64,000 bases of DNA, taken from UBA7332 sp051652645 (GTDB taxonomy: Bacteria > Bacteroidota > Bacteroidia > Bacteroidales > UBA7332). The stretch lies in contig JBOFUP010000094.1 in the NCBI GenBank assembly GCA_051652645.1, positions 112,180-176,179 on the forward strand, given 5' to 3'. The notes under the pieces are model-generated. The model was not told where the DNA came from. It saw only the letters and a list, made by a program, of their open reading frames with translations, and searched no databases. Made by a program: the position numbers and the translations under genes. Shown here piece by piece: positions 55,321-63,741 of the stretch (within the stretch, counting starts at the first letter, position 1; every line of letters begins with the position of its first letter).

Positions 55321-55965
55321 TTATAGATCCTGACCTCCCCAAAACTCAGATGCTCCCTCTTCCCATACTACATAGGGCTTGGGTGGTGCCTCTGCATATC
55401 GAGATGCGGTAAATGCTTTATAGCCTTGTACGAAGATCTTCACATTCGAGTGGTATCTAAGACTTTGGGCTGTCTTCCCCTTGGGCTCCTTCCCCTCGGC
55501 ATGGGATATGAAGATTAGTAATACTTTTCGATCCAATCGATTAAGGAACTCGTCCACCTCTGAGGCCTTGAGCCCAAAGTATTGAAGTGAATCTATGAAG
55601 ACTATCTTCAACTTCTTGTCAGCCTTGAGCCTCTCTTCTAGCTCGGCCTGCTTCTCAGAGAGGATCACTATTCGCCGATCTCCCTCTGTCATGCCTGCTC
55701 TCGTGGCTGACCTCTTCAATGATTCGCTAAACCCCTCCTCGAGGGAGTTGTATGCAACTTTGCAAAATGTAGATAAGTATTTGGCCAACTGCATAGCAAA
55801 ACTGGTCTTCCCATTCCCCGAACTACCCCATATCATCCAAACTCCACTGAGCTCTGGTCTTCCAATGGCCGACCGCCATTGTCCCTCAAAGGGCAATTTA
55901 ACAGGCTTATGCCTCATTAGGTCAGATATGGAATAAGCTCTCTTTAGCTTCTGCTTTCTATTCAT
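55321..55965 (-). CDS. P-loop ATPase (RecA/DnaB-like fold)
   Basis: 214 residues. Walker A is IWGSSGNGKTSFAMQLAK near residue 45, Walker B is KIVFIDSLQYFG near residue 122, and LLIFISHAEGKEPKGKT near 150 looks like the sensor/L1 region of RecA-type motors. It lies directly after the MuB-like gene (8-bp gap). It may load a replication or recombination factor; the specific role is not known. Confidence 0.8.
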   Translation of the reverse strand: MNRKQKLKRAYSISDLMRHKPVKLPFEGQWRSAIGRPELSGVWMIWGSSGNGKTSFAMQLAKYLSTFCKVAYNSLEEGFSESLKRSATRAGMTEGDRRIVILSEKQAELEERLKADKKLKIVFIDSLQYFGLKASEVDEFLNRLDRKVLLIFISHAEGKEPKGKTAQSLRYHSNVKIFVQGYKAFTASRYAEAPPKPYVVWEEGASEFWGGQDL

Positions 55966-55972
55966 GGTTACT

Positions 55973-56947
55973 CTATAGCTTATGATATGCTCTAAAAAAC
56001 TCTTCGTTAGGCTCTACTCCTATAGCAGCCGCTTTTCGTAATACAGGCTCTAAGTAATCGTGTAACTCTCCGTAATTATCACACACTGACATTAGTACTT
56101 TCTGCAACTCTCTGCTTATTCCCATATCATCCAAGAATAGGGTGTAGCGAGTATCCACTGGATCTAAGCGGCGAATACCTGCTTTGAATCGCCTGTAGAA
56201 CTGTGGCATACCTGGCTTCTTCGAGTTCTTAGCCTTTGCCAAGGTGTCCACCAGATCATCGGTTCCAATGAGAACTATCCCGCAGACCCAATTAAGGGAG
56301 TCATACAAGGTCTTGAGCATCCCGAACGATAGAGCTGTGAGTGCCTCTGCCTCGTCAAACACAACAATAGGCCTCTCTTGGTCCTTCGTCGCTCTTCTGG
56401 CTTGGCGATATAGATCATAGGCAATCCTATCAATGCGCTCTGAGGATGATCCTTCACACTTAATCTTCATCTCTGTCTCGATCTTCCTCAACAGGTCGTT
56501 TAGAGTGTCCTTCCTAAAGCACTTGATCACGTATGTGCCGATTGGGTTTACCTGCTTAAACTTTTTGATAGAATAACTCTTGCCGCATCCAGACTCCCCA
56601 ATCACCATCCTGGTGGTTCCCTCTACTTTAGAGGCTCCCAATTCGTAGATAAGGTCTGTAAATTGTGAGGTGTTGCGATGTTTCCAATATTCTACATCCA
56701 CTGAGTATCCAATACTCTTAGCTAGGCTGCTGAAGACGTGATCGGGAATATTGGATAATTCCCCTGTGCGCCCTTTCTTATACTGTAGCTCCCCTTTAAA
56801 CATAGGGCTCAGGTAAGTAGGAGTAATGCTGGTAAGCTCTGAGATCTTATTCAGACCAATCTCTCCAGTCTCTTCATTCGCCCATCCTTGACTACGACAG
56901 TAGTCGTACATAGCGTCAATAATCTCTTGTTTTGTCTTCTGGTTCAT
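55973..56947 (-). CDS. MuB-like transposition ATPase (AAA)
   Basis: 324 residues. An N-terminal helix-turn-helix-like region (residues 1-60; GLNKISELTSITPTYLSPMF) is followed by an AAA ATPase: Walker A VIGESGCGKSYSIKK near residue 116 and Walker B PIVVFDEAEAL near 193. This HTH plus AAA design and its position right after the transposase gene match MuB, which selects target DNA and activates the transposase. Confidence 0.88.
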   Translation of the reverse strand: MNQKTKQEIIDAMYDYCRSQGWANEETGEIGLNKISELTSITPTYLSPMFKGELQYKKGRTGELSNIPDHVFSSLAKSIGYSVDVEYWKHRNTSQFTDLIYELGASKVEGTTRMVIGESGCGKSYSIKKFKQVNPIGTYVIKCFRKDTLNDLLRKIETEMKIKCEGSSSERIDRIAYDLYRQARRATKDQERPIVVFDEAEALTALSFGMLKTLYDSLNWVCGIVLIGTDDLVDTLAKAKNSKKPGMPQFYRRFKAGIRRLDPVDTRYTLFLDDMGISRELQKVLMSVCDNYGELHDYLEPVLRKAAAIGVEPNEEFFRAYHKL

Positions 56948-56964
56948 AATTGTTCGGTTTTTAT

Positions 56965-59019
56965 TTATTCATATTCGGAAAAGTCGGCCTCTTGGATCAA
57001 TAGATTCCTTAGGTCTCTTGCTCCTGTGTTTGCTGTATTTTCAATCTCTATCCTCATAGGTTTAGGCTTAGCTTTGCCTTGTGCCTCAGATAGACGATCC
57101 TTGTGTTGGCCTCTCGAGTCCGTGAGTAGCATCTTGGCGAGTGTGTCGTTTAGTTGAGGGTTGTCATTGATAAGTGCTGCTGTAAGCTCATGGGCTTTAC
57201 TCCTCTTATCTATTACGGCTCCCATCATCAGGTCATTAAAATCATACACCTCTTGTAGCTTCTCTGCATCTCCTTCCTGGCGATCCATCAGCGCCATTGG
57301 CTGTACGTGAGCTTGACGCATTCGATATCGCTTAGTCTCGTCTGTGCTTATTGCTACTCCCTCGCTAGGGTCGTCGGGGTCAAAGCATATGGTCCAATGT
57401 TCTGAGGCTGCCTCTTGATGAAATCCCATATCGAATGAATCGAATCTCACTCTCTGCCCTAACACCTTTGGCTGCAATCCTCCCCCAACCATTCGATTAG
57501 GCTCTGTCCTTTCGCCAAAGAGGTATAGATAGCTCTCTTGTGTCATAGGCAGTCTCTTCTCCTGTGGTATGGCATTCCATAGCTCCATGTATCTACCTAC
57601 CTTCTTTTGTCTCTCTAGTTGCATGATGGTCTCCAGCTGGTGGATCACAACCTCTGCTGTTGGTATAGCGCTCCTCTTGATCTTGTTCATCACGTCGCTA
57701 TTGGGCTGTAACTCTCGGCGGGCGGTGGCTCCAAATCCAGACCAATTGTCTAGGAATTGACAGTAGTTCTTGTTGAGGTATAGGAAATAGGGTTCAACAA
57801 TCTTGGCTTTGGCATTCCCTATCTGTGCGGGGGTATACATCTTGGCTACCTCTTCGTACATTGGTGTTAGGTTGCCACGCCCATAGTGGTCACTCTGTAG
57901 CTGGTGGGGTCTGTATCTTTCTCCCCATAGCTCCTTGGTGTGGTTTATTGCATTTCGTATGGCTTGTTTGATAAGCCCAGGGTTCTCTGCTTCTCCAATG
58001 GCGTAGCCTATTGGATATTTATTGCATGGGTCTAGTACTACTACTATGGTCATCCTGTGGTGATAGGTGGTTCTCTTCTTGCCGTCCTTGCTCGTAGAGG
58101 TCTGCTGGTATAGTAGTTCTGCATTCCATCCATCGAGTGTCCAGTAATAGAGTGGTGCCGTTGGTGCTTGTCTCTTGACTTGCATTGTCTTGTTGGACTT
58201 AAACTCTCGCTCTCCTCGTGCTCCTGCATAGGTTACCAGGTTGAGCTTGTCTTGCCAGTGTCTCACCGTCGAGGCGGTGATCTCCTTCCAGTTCATCCTC
58301 TCGCCCATGTGGTTGTATGCCTTGGCTATCTGTTCGGCATCAAGATTGTTCTTATGCCCCATCAGCTCTATTAGCACACTCTCCTTTATATCATCGTCAA
58401 TCTTGGAGGCTGATTGATTTCTGTAGTTCTTGTGAATCAGATCGTAATATCCCTCCTTGCGATACTTATTGACCCTCTCCCTGAGTCTGCGGTAATTGGC
58501 AGGTAGAGAATGGGGATATGTATCTTTGTCGAGCGAATTGACATCGTCGGATATCGCCTCCCACACTCCACTCACCTTGGCTCCTAAACTCTTCCTCTTG
58601 GCAGTCATTCCTGCTGCTGCTTTGTGGCAGGCACTCATCACCTTGGCGTTAGTGATGTACTCAACTCTTCGCTTGGGTGGAAGGTAGTTGCCATTGTCGA
58701 AGGTGTAGTTGGTAAAGAACTCCTCTGCTGAGGCATCTATCTCCATGAGAACCTCCACGCTCCACGCTCCTGTCTTCTTCGCTCTGCGCTTGACTAATTC
58801 CTCTGGATTGCCATGCTCGGATATGATGCTTTGCTTGTGCCTCTCGGGTAGGGACTCCCATTCCACTAGGGCTGGTGTGCCGTAGCACCCGCGACGCAGA
58901 ACTCTTATCTTATTGCGATAACATAGCTGCTTGTAGTTGCTCCTACTGAATATCCCTATCTCATCAACGAGCCACCCCGCCTCCAAACATACTACTCCTT
59001 TGTATATCTCTACTTTCAT
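56965..59019 (-). CDS. MuA-like DDE transposase
   Basis: 684 residues. The N-terminal 60 residues form a MuA-type winged HTH (FSRSNYKQLCYRNKIRVLRR). The rve catalytic core shows TLDGWNAEL (first Asp, about residue 297), QLQSDHYGRGN (second Asp, about 380) and GFGATARRELQPNSD (Glu, about 435). A beta-barrel-like domain follows, and the C-terminus is helical, as in MuA where it contacts MuB. It pairs the phage ends and carries out replicative transposition. It is followed 17 bp later by the MuB-like gene. Confidence 0.93.
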   Translation of the reverse strand: MKVEIYKGVVCLEAGWLVDEIGIFSRSNYKQLCYRNKIRVLRRGCYGTPALVEWESLPERHKQSIISEHGNPEELVKRRAKKTGAWSVEVLMEIDASAEEFFTNYTFDNGNYLPPKRRVEYITNAKVMSACHKAAAGMTAKRKSLGAKVSGVWEAISDDVNSLDKDTYPHSLPANYRRLRERVNKYRKEGYYDLIHKNYRNQSASKIDDDIKESVLIELMGHKNNLDAEQIAKAYNHMGERMNWKEITASTVRHWQDKLNLVTYAGARGEREFKSNKTMQVKRQAPTAPLYYWTLDGWNAELLYQQTSTSKDGKKRTTYHHRMTIVVVLDPCNKYPIGYAIGEAENPGLIKQAIRNAINHTKELWGERYRPHQLQSDHYGRGNLTPMYEEVAKMYTPAQIGNAKAKIVEPYFLYLNKNYCQFLDNWSGFGATARRELQPNSDVMNKIKRSAIPTAEVVIHQLETIMQLERQKKVGRYMELWNAIPQEKRLPMTQESYLYLFGERTEPNRMVGGGLQPKVLGQRVRFDSFDMGFHQEAASEHWTICFDPDDPSEGVAISTDETKRYRMRQAHVQPMALMDRQEGDAEKLQEVYDFNDLMMGAVIDKRSKAHELTAALINDNPQLNDTLAKMLLTDSRGQHKDRLSEAQGKAKPKPMRIEIENTANTGARDLRNLLIQEADFSEYE

Positions 59020-59054
59020 CCGCTACCTCCTTTCTGCGGTTTCGCGATTAATTG

Positions 59055-59384
59055 TTATGCGACTATGATTCTGACGGTATTAATGCCCATATAGATAAGT
59101 GCTGCTGCTTTGATCATACTAAGGCGGCAGCGAAGGCGATCCATTCTACTACCTGTTGCTCTAAAGTGTACCTCAAAGCAGAAACAGGCCTCGTTAAAGA
59201 AACTACCCTCATTGAATGACAACTTCTGCTTGTAGTACACACTTCCATTGCGACGCATTGACACTGTGGCATCATAGATCATGTCCTCTGTTAATGCTCC
59301 TTTGGAGGATACGAGTATTGCCTTTAGTATATATACAACTCCTGTTCTCTCATTTATCCATATCGTATTTGCTTTCATATCCAT
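59055..59384 (-). CDS. Hypothetical early phage protein
   Basis: 109 residues, beta-rich first half (TIWINERTGVVYILKAILVS) and a hydrophobic C-terminus (AALIYMGINTVRIIVA). It overlaps the preceding gene by 10 bp and precedes the transposase gene by 35 bp. Not recognised. Confidence 0.6.
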   Translation of the reverse strand: MDMKANTIWINERTGVVYILKAILVSSKGALTEDMIYDATVSMRRNGSVYYKQKLSFNEGSFFNEACFCFEVHFRATGSRMDRLRCRLSMIKAAALIYMGINTVRIIVA

Positions 59385-59692
59385 CTGCTGTCTTTAGGTT
59401 TATAAATACTCTTCATCACCATTATCATCTTCGTGATGGTAGTGATCTGCTCCACCTCTATTCTGGTCAGTGGCGATTCGCCATTGGGTGCTTCGCGATG
59501 GTATGACCAGTACTCTCCATCTATATTGACGAAGGCTGTGTTGTATCCTGCGCCTAGCAATACCATTGCGATCGCATTGCCTTTACTTATGCCCATGCAG
59601 AGATATCGCTTCAGATTCTCTACCATGATCTGCTCTTCTGATGTACTGCCATCCTGCAAGGGCTTGGTTATTATTTCCATTCCTGTCTTCAT
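59375..59692 (-). CDS. Hypothetical early phage protein
   Basis: 105 residues. A short segment GISKGNAIAMVLLGAGYNTA suggests one helical hydrophobic region; the remainder is polar. In the early operon between the small membrane protein and the 109-residue gene. Not recognised. Confidence 0.6.
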   Translation of the reverse strand: MKTGMEIITKPLQDGSTSEEQIMVENLKRYLCMGISKGNAIAMVLLGAGYNTAFVNIDGEYWSYHREAPNGESPLTRIEVEQITTITKMIMVMKSIYKPKDSRWI

Positions 59693-59716
59693 TGTTATAA
59701 TGCTTATATAATAGTG

Positions 59717-59896
59717 TTACAACTCGCTGTCCTCAGCGTCTATTCTGTTGAGCTGAATAACGCTCACTATGGCAAGGGCCGATCCCGCTATATTGATCCA
59801 CCATCTCTGGTCTTGATCTGCGGGTTGCTCATTAGCAGCAAGCACGAAGCCTATTACCAGCAGCAAACACCACTTTATGATCCTATTGTTCCTCAT
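59717..59896 (-). CDS. Small two-segment membrane protein
   Basis: 59 residues, found by translating the gap after the BRO gene. Its ATG (59894-59896) overlaps the BRO stop as ATGA. Two hydrophobic segments (WCLLLVIGFVLAA and INIAGSALAIVSVI) are joined by a short polar turn, with a basic N-terminus and acidic C-terminus. It may be a membrane effector such as superinfection exclusion or a small holin, but this is guesswork. Confidence 0.6.
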   Translation of the reverse strand: MRNNRIIKWCLLLVIGFVLAANEQPADQDQRWWINIAGSALAIVSVIQLNRIDAEDSEL

Positions 59897-60516
59897 ATCC
59901 TAGAGGGCTTATCGAAGTGGATCTCCAACTGCACAGGATGCATCTCCATGGCGGAGCGAACAAAGCGTGGCAGGGTGTCATACTCCAAGAGGCTGGTCCA
60001 TTTGTCAGAGGCCCGGCGCAGTCTCCTCGTGCCTTGTTCCTTCACCCATCTGCTGATGGAGCGATAGCTTCCATACCCTTCTGCTACTATCCAATCTGCC
60101 GACACAGCTCTCACTCCTTCATACATCACCATGTGTGCCTCACGTGTGGCCGGACTCGTAATCCTGCGCTTAGACTCCTTCGGGCTGATTGAATATGCGC
60201 CGGTCTTCCTGATCGAGGGTATCACATCCTCACATACCCAATCCTGAAACCTCTCTGCGCTCTCTGTCCTCGATTGAAAAATACACTTGTATAGGTTGGC
60301 TTCGTTGATAACTGTGACTTGCTGCATTCCGCCTTTTGTAAGGGTGTATGTAGTAGATACCCCCTTTTCTTTTAATCTATCCTTACACTGACTTACGTTT
60401 TGAATTTCTAGAGCTTTACACACGTCCCTAAGCACAAACATTGGCTCCTTGTTTATTACCTCCACTCTCACATTGCCGAACTCACTGTTCTGAAATACCT
60501 TCATTGATGTTTTCAT
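59893..60516 (-). CDS. BRO-family N-terminal domain antirepressor-like protein
   Basis: 207 residues. Residues 1-110 match the BRO-N type: FGNVRVEVINKEPMFVLRDV, then CKALEIQNVSQC and AERFQDWVCEDVIPSIRKTG. The C-terminal half is basic (RRITSPATREAHMV and WVKEQGTRRLRRASDKW). BRO-N proteins bind DNA and often act as antirepressors or early regulators in phages. It overlaps the previous gene by 35 bp. Confidence 0.82.
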   Translation of the reverse strand: MKTSMKVFQNSEFGNVRVEVINKEPMFVLRDVCKALEIQNVSQCKDRLKEKGVSTTYTLTKGGMQQVTVINEANLYKCIFQSRTESAERFQDWVCEDVIPSIRKTGAYSISPKESKRRITSPATREAHMVMYEGVRAVSADWIVAEGYGSYRSISRWVKEQGTRRLRRASDKWTSLLEYDTLPRFVRSAMEMHPVQLEIHFDKPSRI

Positions 60517-60682
60517 ATCTTAGTTGTTTTATTAATTTGTTTATTCTTTCATTTCTACAATCTCCTATGTCCCAATTTCTACGCCATAATTGTCGAAGAA
60601 TGCTATGCTTAAGCGAGTAGCTCACTGGCCTAGTCTCGTGTCTTAGCGCATATCTAGCACGCTCTTTATAGTTTCTCCCCAT
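60482..60682 (-). CDS. Small basic early phage protein
   Basis: 66 residues, very rich in Arg (MGRNYKERARYALRHETRPV), overlapping the BRO start by 35 bp and following the 96-residue gene by 4 bp. Probable nucleic-acid-binding peptide; not recognised. Confidence 0.55.
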   Translation of the reverse strand: MGRNYKERARYALRHETRPVSYSLKHSILRQLWRRNWDIGDCRNERINKLIKQLRYENINEGISEQ

Positions 60683-60686
60683 CCTG

Positions 60687-60977
60687 TTACTCCTTATCGT
60701 CTATGAATAGAGCAACGTAGTGGTGAGCGGCTTTCGTGACGATGCGCCCCTCAATCCCTTCGCTCGATATCCACATGGCAGCCTGTTGTGGGATGTAGTC
60801 CGCCTCTAGCATCCTGGTGAATAGGGCGAGGGTATAGGCCTCTTTCTCTCTTTCGTTCTTAATCTTCTTGATTTGAGCGATCTCCTTGCGTAGCTTGTTT
60901 AGCTCCTTCTCAAACTCTAAGCTCTCGCATGCTATATTGAGTTCATCTACTTGCCTGTAATACCAGATTTGTTTCAT
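60687..60977 (-). CDS. Hypothetical early phage protein with coiled coil
   Basis: 96 residues; residues about 18-50 are a charged coiled coil (EKELNKLRKEIAQIKKIKNE). ATGA overlap with the Ner-like gene (60974-60977). Function unknown. Confidence 0.62.
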   Translation of the reverse strand: MKQIWYYRQVDELNIACESLEFEKELNKLRKEIAQIKKIKNEREKEAYTLALFTRMLEADYIPQQAAMWISSEGIEGRIVTKAAHHYVALFIDDKE

Positions 60978-61165
60978 TTTTCTTCGGTGTTAGAATTAAT
61001 AACTCGCTGTACCCCTCCCATATCTATTGCTCTTTTGCGGATGAGTTTTGCCATCGCTGAACCGTCGAATCCATTAAGTGCTCGTGAAATTGTTGCGGTT
61101 GACACTCCGAATTCATACAATAGTGTCTTTTTTTCAGATGCCGTGATAAAAATTCTCGTCTTCAT
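60974..61165 (-). CDS. Ner-like HTH protein (first early gene)
   Basis: 63 residues. LLYEFGVSTATISRALNGF resembles a helix-turn-helix with a recognition helix like those of LacI/Cro-type proteins. It is the first gene of the early operon, divergent from the repressor candidate, exactly where Mu has ner. It probably dampens early transcription. Family is inferred from size, motif and place. Confidence 0.65.
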   Translation of the reverse strand: MKTRIFITASEKKTLLYEFGVSTATISRALNGFDGSAMAKLIRKRAIDMGGVQRVINSNTEEK

Positions 61166-61237
61166 TCATTATTCCTATTATTGTTTATTTTTGCAGTCTG
61201 TTATATTTTTAACAGCGTAATATTATCTATTACGATG

Positions 61238-61269
61238 CAAATATAAATCAAATAGATTTACACTTGCAA
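61238..61269 (-). promoter_or_regulatory. Early promoter and operator region
   Basis: On the minus strand TTG (61267-61269), 21 nt, TATATTTG (61238-61245). Overlapping it are the 10-bp palindrome ACTTGCAAGT (61262-61271) and a dyad AGATTTA (61254-61260) / TAAATCT (61277-61283), likely binding sites for the repressor and the Ner-like protein. Confidence 0.6.
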
Positions 61270-61297
61270 GTAATTCTAAATCTTTTTGCATTACAAA

Positions 61298-61717
61298 ATG
61301 AAGAAAATATCTGAAGTTAAAGCAGAGTGGCTATCTAAAAGCATTGAGTTGCTATCCTCTAAGGGTATGTCAAAAGCCGATATATCAAGGGGTTTGGATG
61401 TTTTACCGCAATATTTAAACGCATTAATAAATGGGTCAAGAGGAATTAGTGATTCTTTTATTGATAAATTCAATTCGACTTACTCTATAAATCAAATTGA
61501 GTTATTCGAAACTAATAGTAAACCTAATCTAGAGCCTAATGATAATTCACTCTCACAGCGCTTAATGGATAAGCTTGACTCAAAAGACCAAAAAATTGAT
61601 TCATTGATTGAGCGCATCATAGACTTAACTTCGGAGGTAGAGCGGCTAAAGGCACAGCTGGATCGCGAGCGAGAGAGTGCTGGAGTTGCGAGGAGCTCCA
61701 TTGCCGATGCAGGGTGA
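61298..61717 (+). CDS. Phage repressor-like HTH protein with coiled coil
   Basis: 139 residues from the ATG at 61298; an upstream TTG at 61286 is in frame but unlikely. Residues about 10-50 resemble an HTH (SSKGMSKADISRGLDVLPQY then LNALINGSRGI); residues about 85-125 form a coiled coil (IDSLIERIIDLTSEVERLKA). It is transcribed away from the early operon, so it is the best candidate for the lysogeny repressor. There is no LexA-type peptidase domain. Confidence 0.7.
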   Translation: MKKISEVKAEWLSKSIELLSSKGMSKADISRGLDVLPQYLNALINGSRGISDSFIDKFNSTYSINQIELFETNSKPNLEPNDNSLSQRLMDKLDSKDQKIDSLIERIIDLTSEVERLKAQLDRERESAGVARSSIADAG

Positions 61718-61900
61718 GGCTGAGGGTTGTGAGGTTGTAATCCCTCTTGATATAAACAAGCTAGGGCCACGCCTCACGGCGCAGCCCTAGCTACAATTTA
61801 AAATGACAAATGAAATATTAAACCTATAAACAAACCATTTTACCTATGAAAAACAAACAACTATAAACCTTATATCTATCTCTATTTTTTTTGTGAAGGA

Positions 61901-62218
61901 CTATTTTGTTTTTACGAACATATACAATCCTGTCTTGTTTTGCTTGATCCTTGTTGCGTATGGCGGATTGATTCTTTTGCTGAGAGCCTTCTTGATGGTG
62001 CTAATCAGCAGCGTGGCCTCGCTCCAGCAGAATAATAGTTGCTGATCCACTACCAGCTGCATAAGTAGGAGCTCGTTGTTTGGGGCTCTTTTTGATCTTG
62101 TGATCTCTACCTCTGTGATGGTGATGTTCTTATCTATAATATCCTCCACCTTCACCCTGCGTCCCGCATATCTCTTGTTGCTCAATCTAGTAGCCCTAGG
62201 GGTGATCAACTCATTCAT
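61901..62218 (-). CDS. Hypothetical protein downstream of the DGR
   Basis: 105 residues, basic, mixed helix/strand (ITRSKRAPNNELLLMQLVVD, then CWSEATLLISTIKKALSKR). It overlaps the preceding gene by 8 bp, so it is likely the last gene of the RT transcript. It does not look like Avd, which is a four-helix bundle. Not recognised. Confidence 0.6.
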   Translation of the reverse strand: MNELITPRATRLSNKRYAGRRVKVEDIIDKNITITEVEITRSKRAPNNELLLMQLVVDQQLLFCWSEATLLISTIKKALSKRINPPYATRIKQNKTGLYMFVKTK

Positions 62219-62498
62219 AACTACAAATAATGGCTATATCCTCCAGGCTAATCCCAACCTCTTCGAGTAGCGTGGCAAACATCTCCCTGCTTGGCTCTCC
62301 TACGCATCTGACCCCACCGTCTTTAGGCACGAAGTGGCAGCTCCAGCTCCTCTCGGTCTCACCATCTTCGTTGATCTCAATCTTCTGATGGTGGTCGAAG
62401 TTTAATCTCCACAGCCCTATCTCCTCTGAGGGTCTTAGATTTAGCAAGTCTGGCAGCCTCTCTGTACTGCAGTCTACTGAAATAATGTCTGTATTCAT
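62211..62498 (-). CDS. Hypothetical protein overlapping the RT gene
   Basis: 95 residues. Its first 41 codons overlap the end of the reverse transcriptase in another frame (62377-62498). The unshared part (SWSCHFVPKDGGVRCVGEPS, then FATLLEEVGISLEDIAII) looks like real coding sequence. No later ATG would give a sensible start. Function unknown. Confidence 0.6.
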   Translation of the reverse strand: MNTDIISVDCSTERLPDLLNLRPSEEIGLWRLNFDHHQKIEINEDGETERSWSCHFVPKDGGVRCVGEPSREMFATLLEEVGISLEDIAIICSYE

Positions 62499-63498
62499 CT
62501 CTCCATGTTTTAATTAAATTGCTTGTATCGCAATGTTTTGTAATTCCGTATACACTTGCCCAGTAGGCGTCTTCATACTCTGGTGTCGCAGGATGTGAGT
62601 TCATATACTTGAGCTTCCTTGTGATCCTGCGCTTGGTGGAGTCTCTCAGTAGTGTGTGAGTAGTAAAAAACCTTACACCCAGAAAGTCTACACCTCTGGA
62701 GTCTACAGGGAATACTTGTTTGGATGGTTTAATGTGTAACCCTCTATGTTCCCTGAGGTAGTCCTCTGTCTTTATCCGAACCTGATGCAGAAACTCCTTA
62801 CTTGGATCTATCACCACAAGATCGTCGCAATATCTAAAGTAATGTTTCACTCCCCACTGCTCTCTCATTATGTGATCCAGCTCCGTGAGATAGAAGTTAC
62901 CCAGCAGCTGTGAGGTTAAGTTCCCAATGGGTAGTCCTTGTGCTGAATCAATCACAGTGTCAGCCAACCAGAGGGTTCTTTCGCACTTTATCTTTCTACG
63001 AAGCAACTCTTTGAGTATCGCACCATTTACTGATGGGTAGAATTTTCTTACATCCATCTTGAGGCAATATGGCTGCTCTATCTTTTGGATCGCAGCCCTA
63101 ACCGCTCTCATCGCCAAGTGTGGCCCCCTACCTTTTATCGTGGCATAAGTATCCTTAGTGAAGGACCTGGTGAGGATTGGCAGTAGGGCATCGTTGAGTA
63201 CCTGGTGTATCACTCTGTCTTTGTATGGAGCTACGTAGATCTCCCTTAGCTTACCGCAATCCACCTTTCTAGTGAATACCTTGTAAGCAGATGGCTTGTA
63301 TGTCTGATCTCTAAGTAGCTGATATATCTCAGAGATATTACCCTCGTAATCTTGGTCAAACTGCTGCATCTCCCAGGAGTGATCCTTGCCACGTCGATAA
63401 GTCATCTCCGCTGCTAGGATGTTGTCCATTGATGCAATCGAATCATATATATTTCCAATTCTTTTTGGCATATCGTTTAAGCTTTGCTTCGCCGTCAT
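62377..63498 (-). CDS. DGR-type reverse transcriptase
   Basis: 373 residues. RT motifs in order: LREIYVAPYKDRVIHQVLND (about 83-102), CLKMDVRKFYPSVNG with the first catalytic Asp (about 145), QGLPIGNLTSQLLGNFYLTE (about 188-207; the GxxxSQ motif separates DGR enzymes from group II intron RTs with SP), and YFRYCDDLVVID with the catalytic DD (about 222-233). No maturase or endonuclease domain follows. It copies the template repeat 100 bp upstream into cDNA with errors at adenines. A start at residue 10 (63471) is also possible. Confidence 0.95.
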   Translation of the reverse strand: MTAKQSLNDMPKRIGNIYDSIASMDNILAAEMTYRRGKDHSWEMQQFDQDYEGNISEIYQLLRDQTYKPSAYKVFTRKVDCGKLREIYVAPYKDRVIHQVLNDALLPILTRSFTKDTYATIKGRGPHLAMRAVRAAIQKIEQPYCLKMDVRKFYPSVNGAILKELLRRKIKCERTLWLADTVIDSAQGLPIGNLTSQLLGNFYLTELDHIMREQWGVKHYFRYCDDLVVIDPSKEFLHQVRIKTEDYLREHRGLHIKPSKQVFPVDSRGVDFLGVRFFTTHTLLRDSTKRRITRKLKYMNSHPATPEYEDAYWASVYGITKHCDTSNLIKTWRDEYRHYFSRLQYREAARLAKSKTLRGDRAVEIKLRPPSED

Positions 63499-63599
63499 CG
63501 ATCTTTGGGCAGTCAGCCCTACTAGTCGACGATAAGTTGGCTGTAAGTAATTTTTGACAACCTCGGTCAGGAAATTAAGCGCGTAAATACAATATTAAT

Positions 63600-63709
63600 A
63601 AGCAATTCGACACCCGATGTTCGCGTTCGCATTCGAAGCGGAGTTGTTCGAGTTCAGGTAGCCAGCGCCGCAGTTCGACCCGTTACCCGCCCTACCACCA
63701 GTGAGCATT
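63600..63709 (-). repeat. DGR template repeat (TR)
   Basis: 110 bp, nearly the same as 63777-63886 at an offset of 177. In the minus-strand frame it contains seven AAC codons, two of them adjacent, the typical DGR template design. At 12 of the 13 differing positions TR has A. It lies between the target gene and the RT gene. Confidence 0.93.
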
Positions 63710-63741
63710 GACTTAATTCCCTCATATTTCTTTATTCTCTC

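Noticed and set aside
59714..60067. 117-residue plus-strand frame opposite the BRO gene
   Set aside because: Opposite strand to a well-supported BRO gene and the small membrane gene; no motif or ribosome site.
62377..63498. Group II intron or retron reverse transcriptase
   Set aside because: No maturase or endonuclease domain, SQ instead of SP in the GxxxSQ motif, and a matching TR/VR pair next to it.
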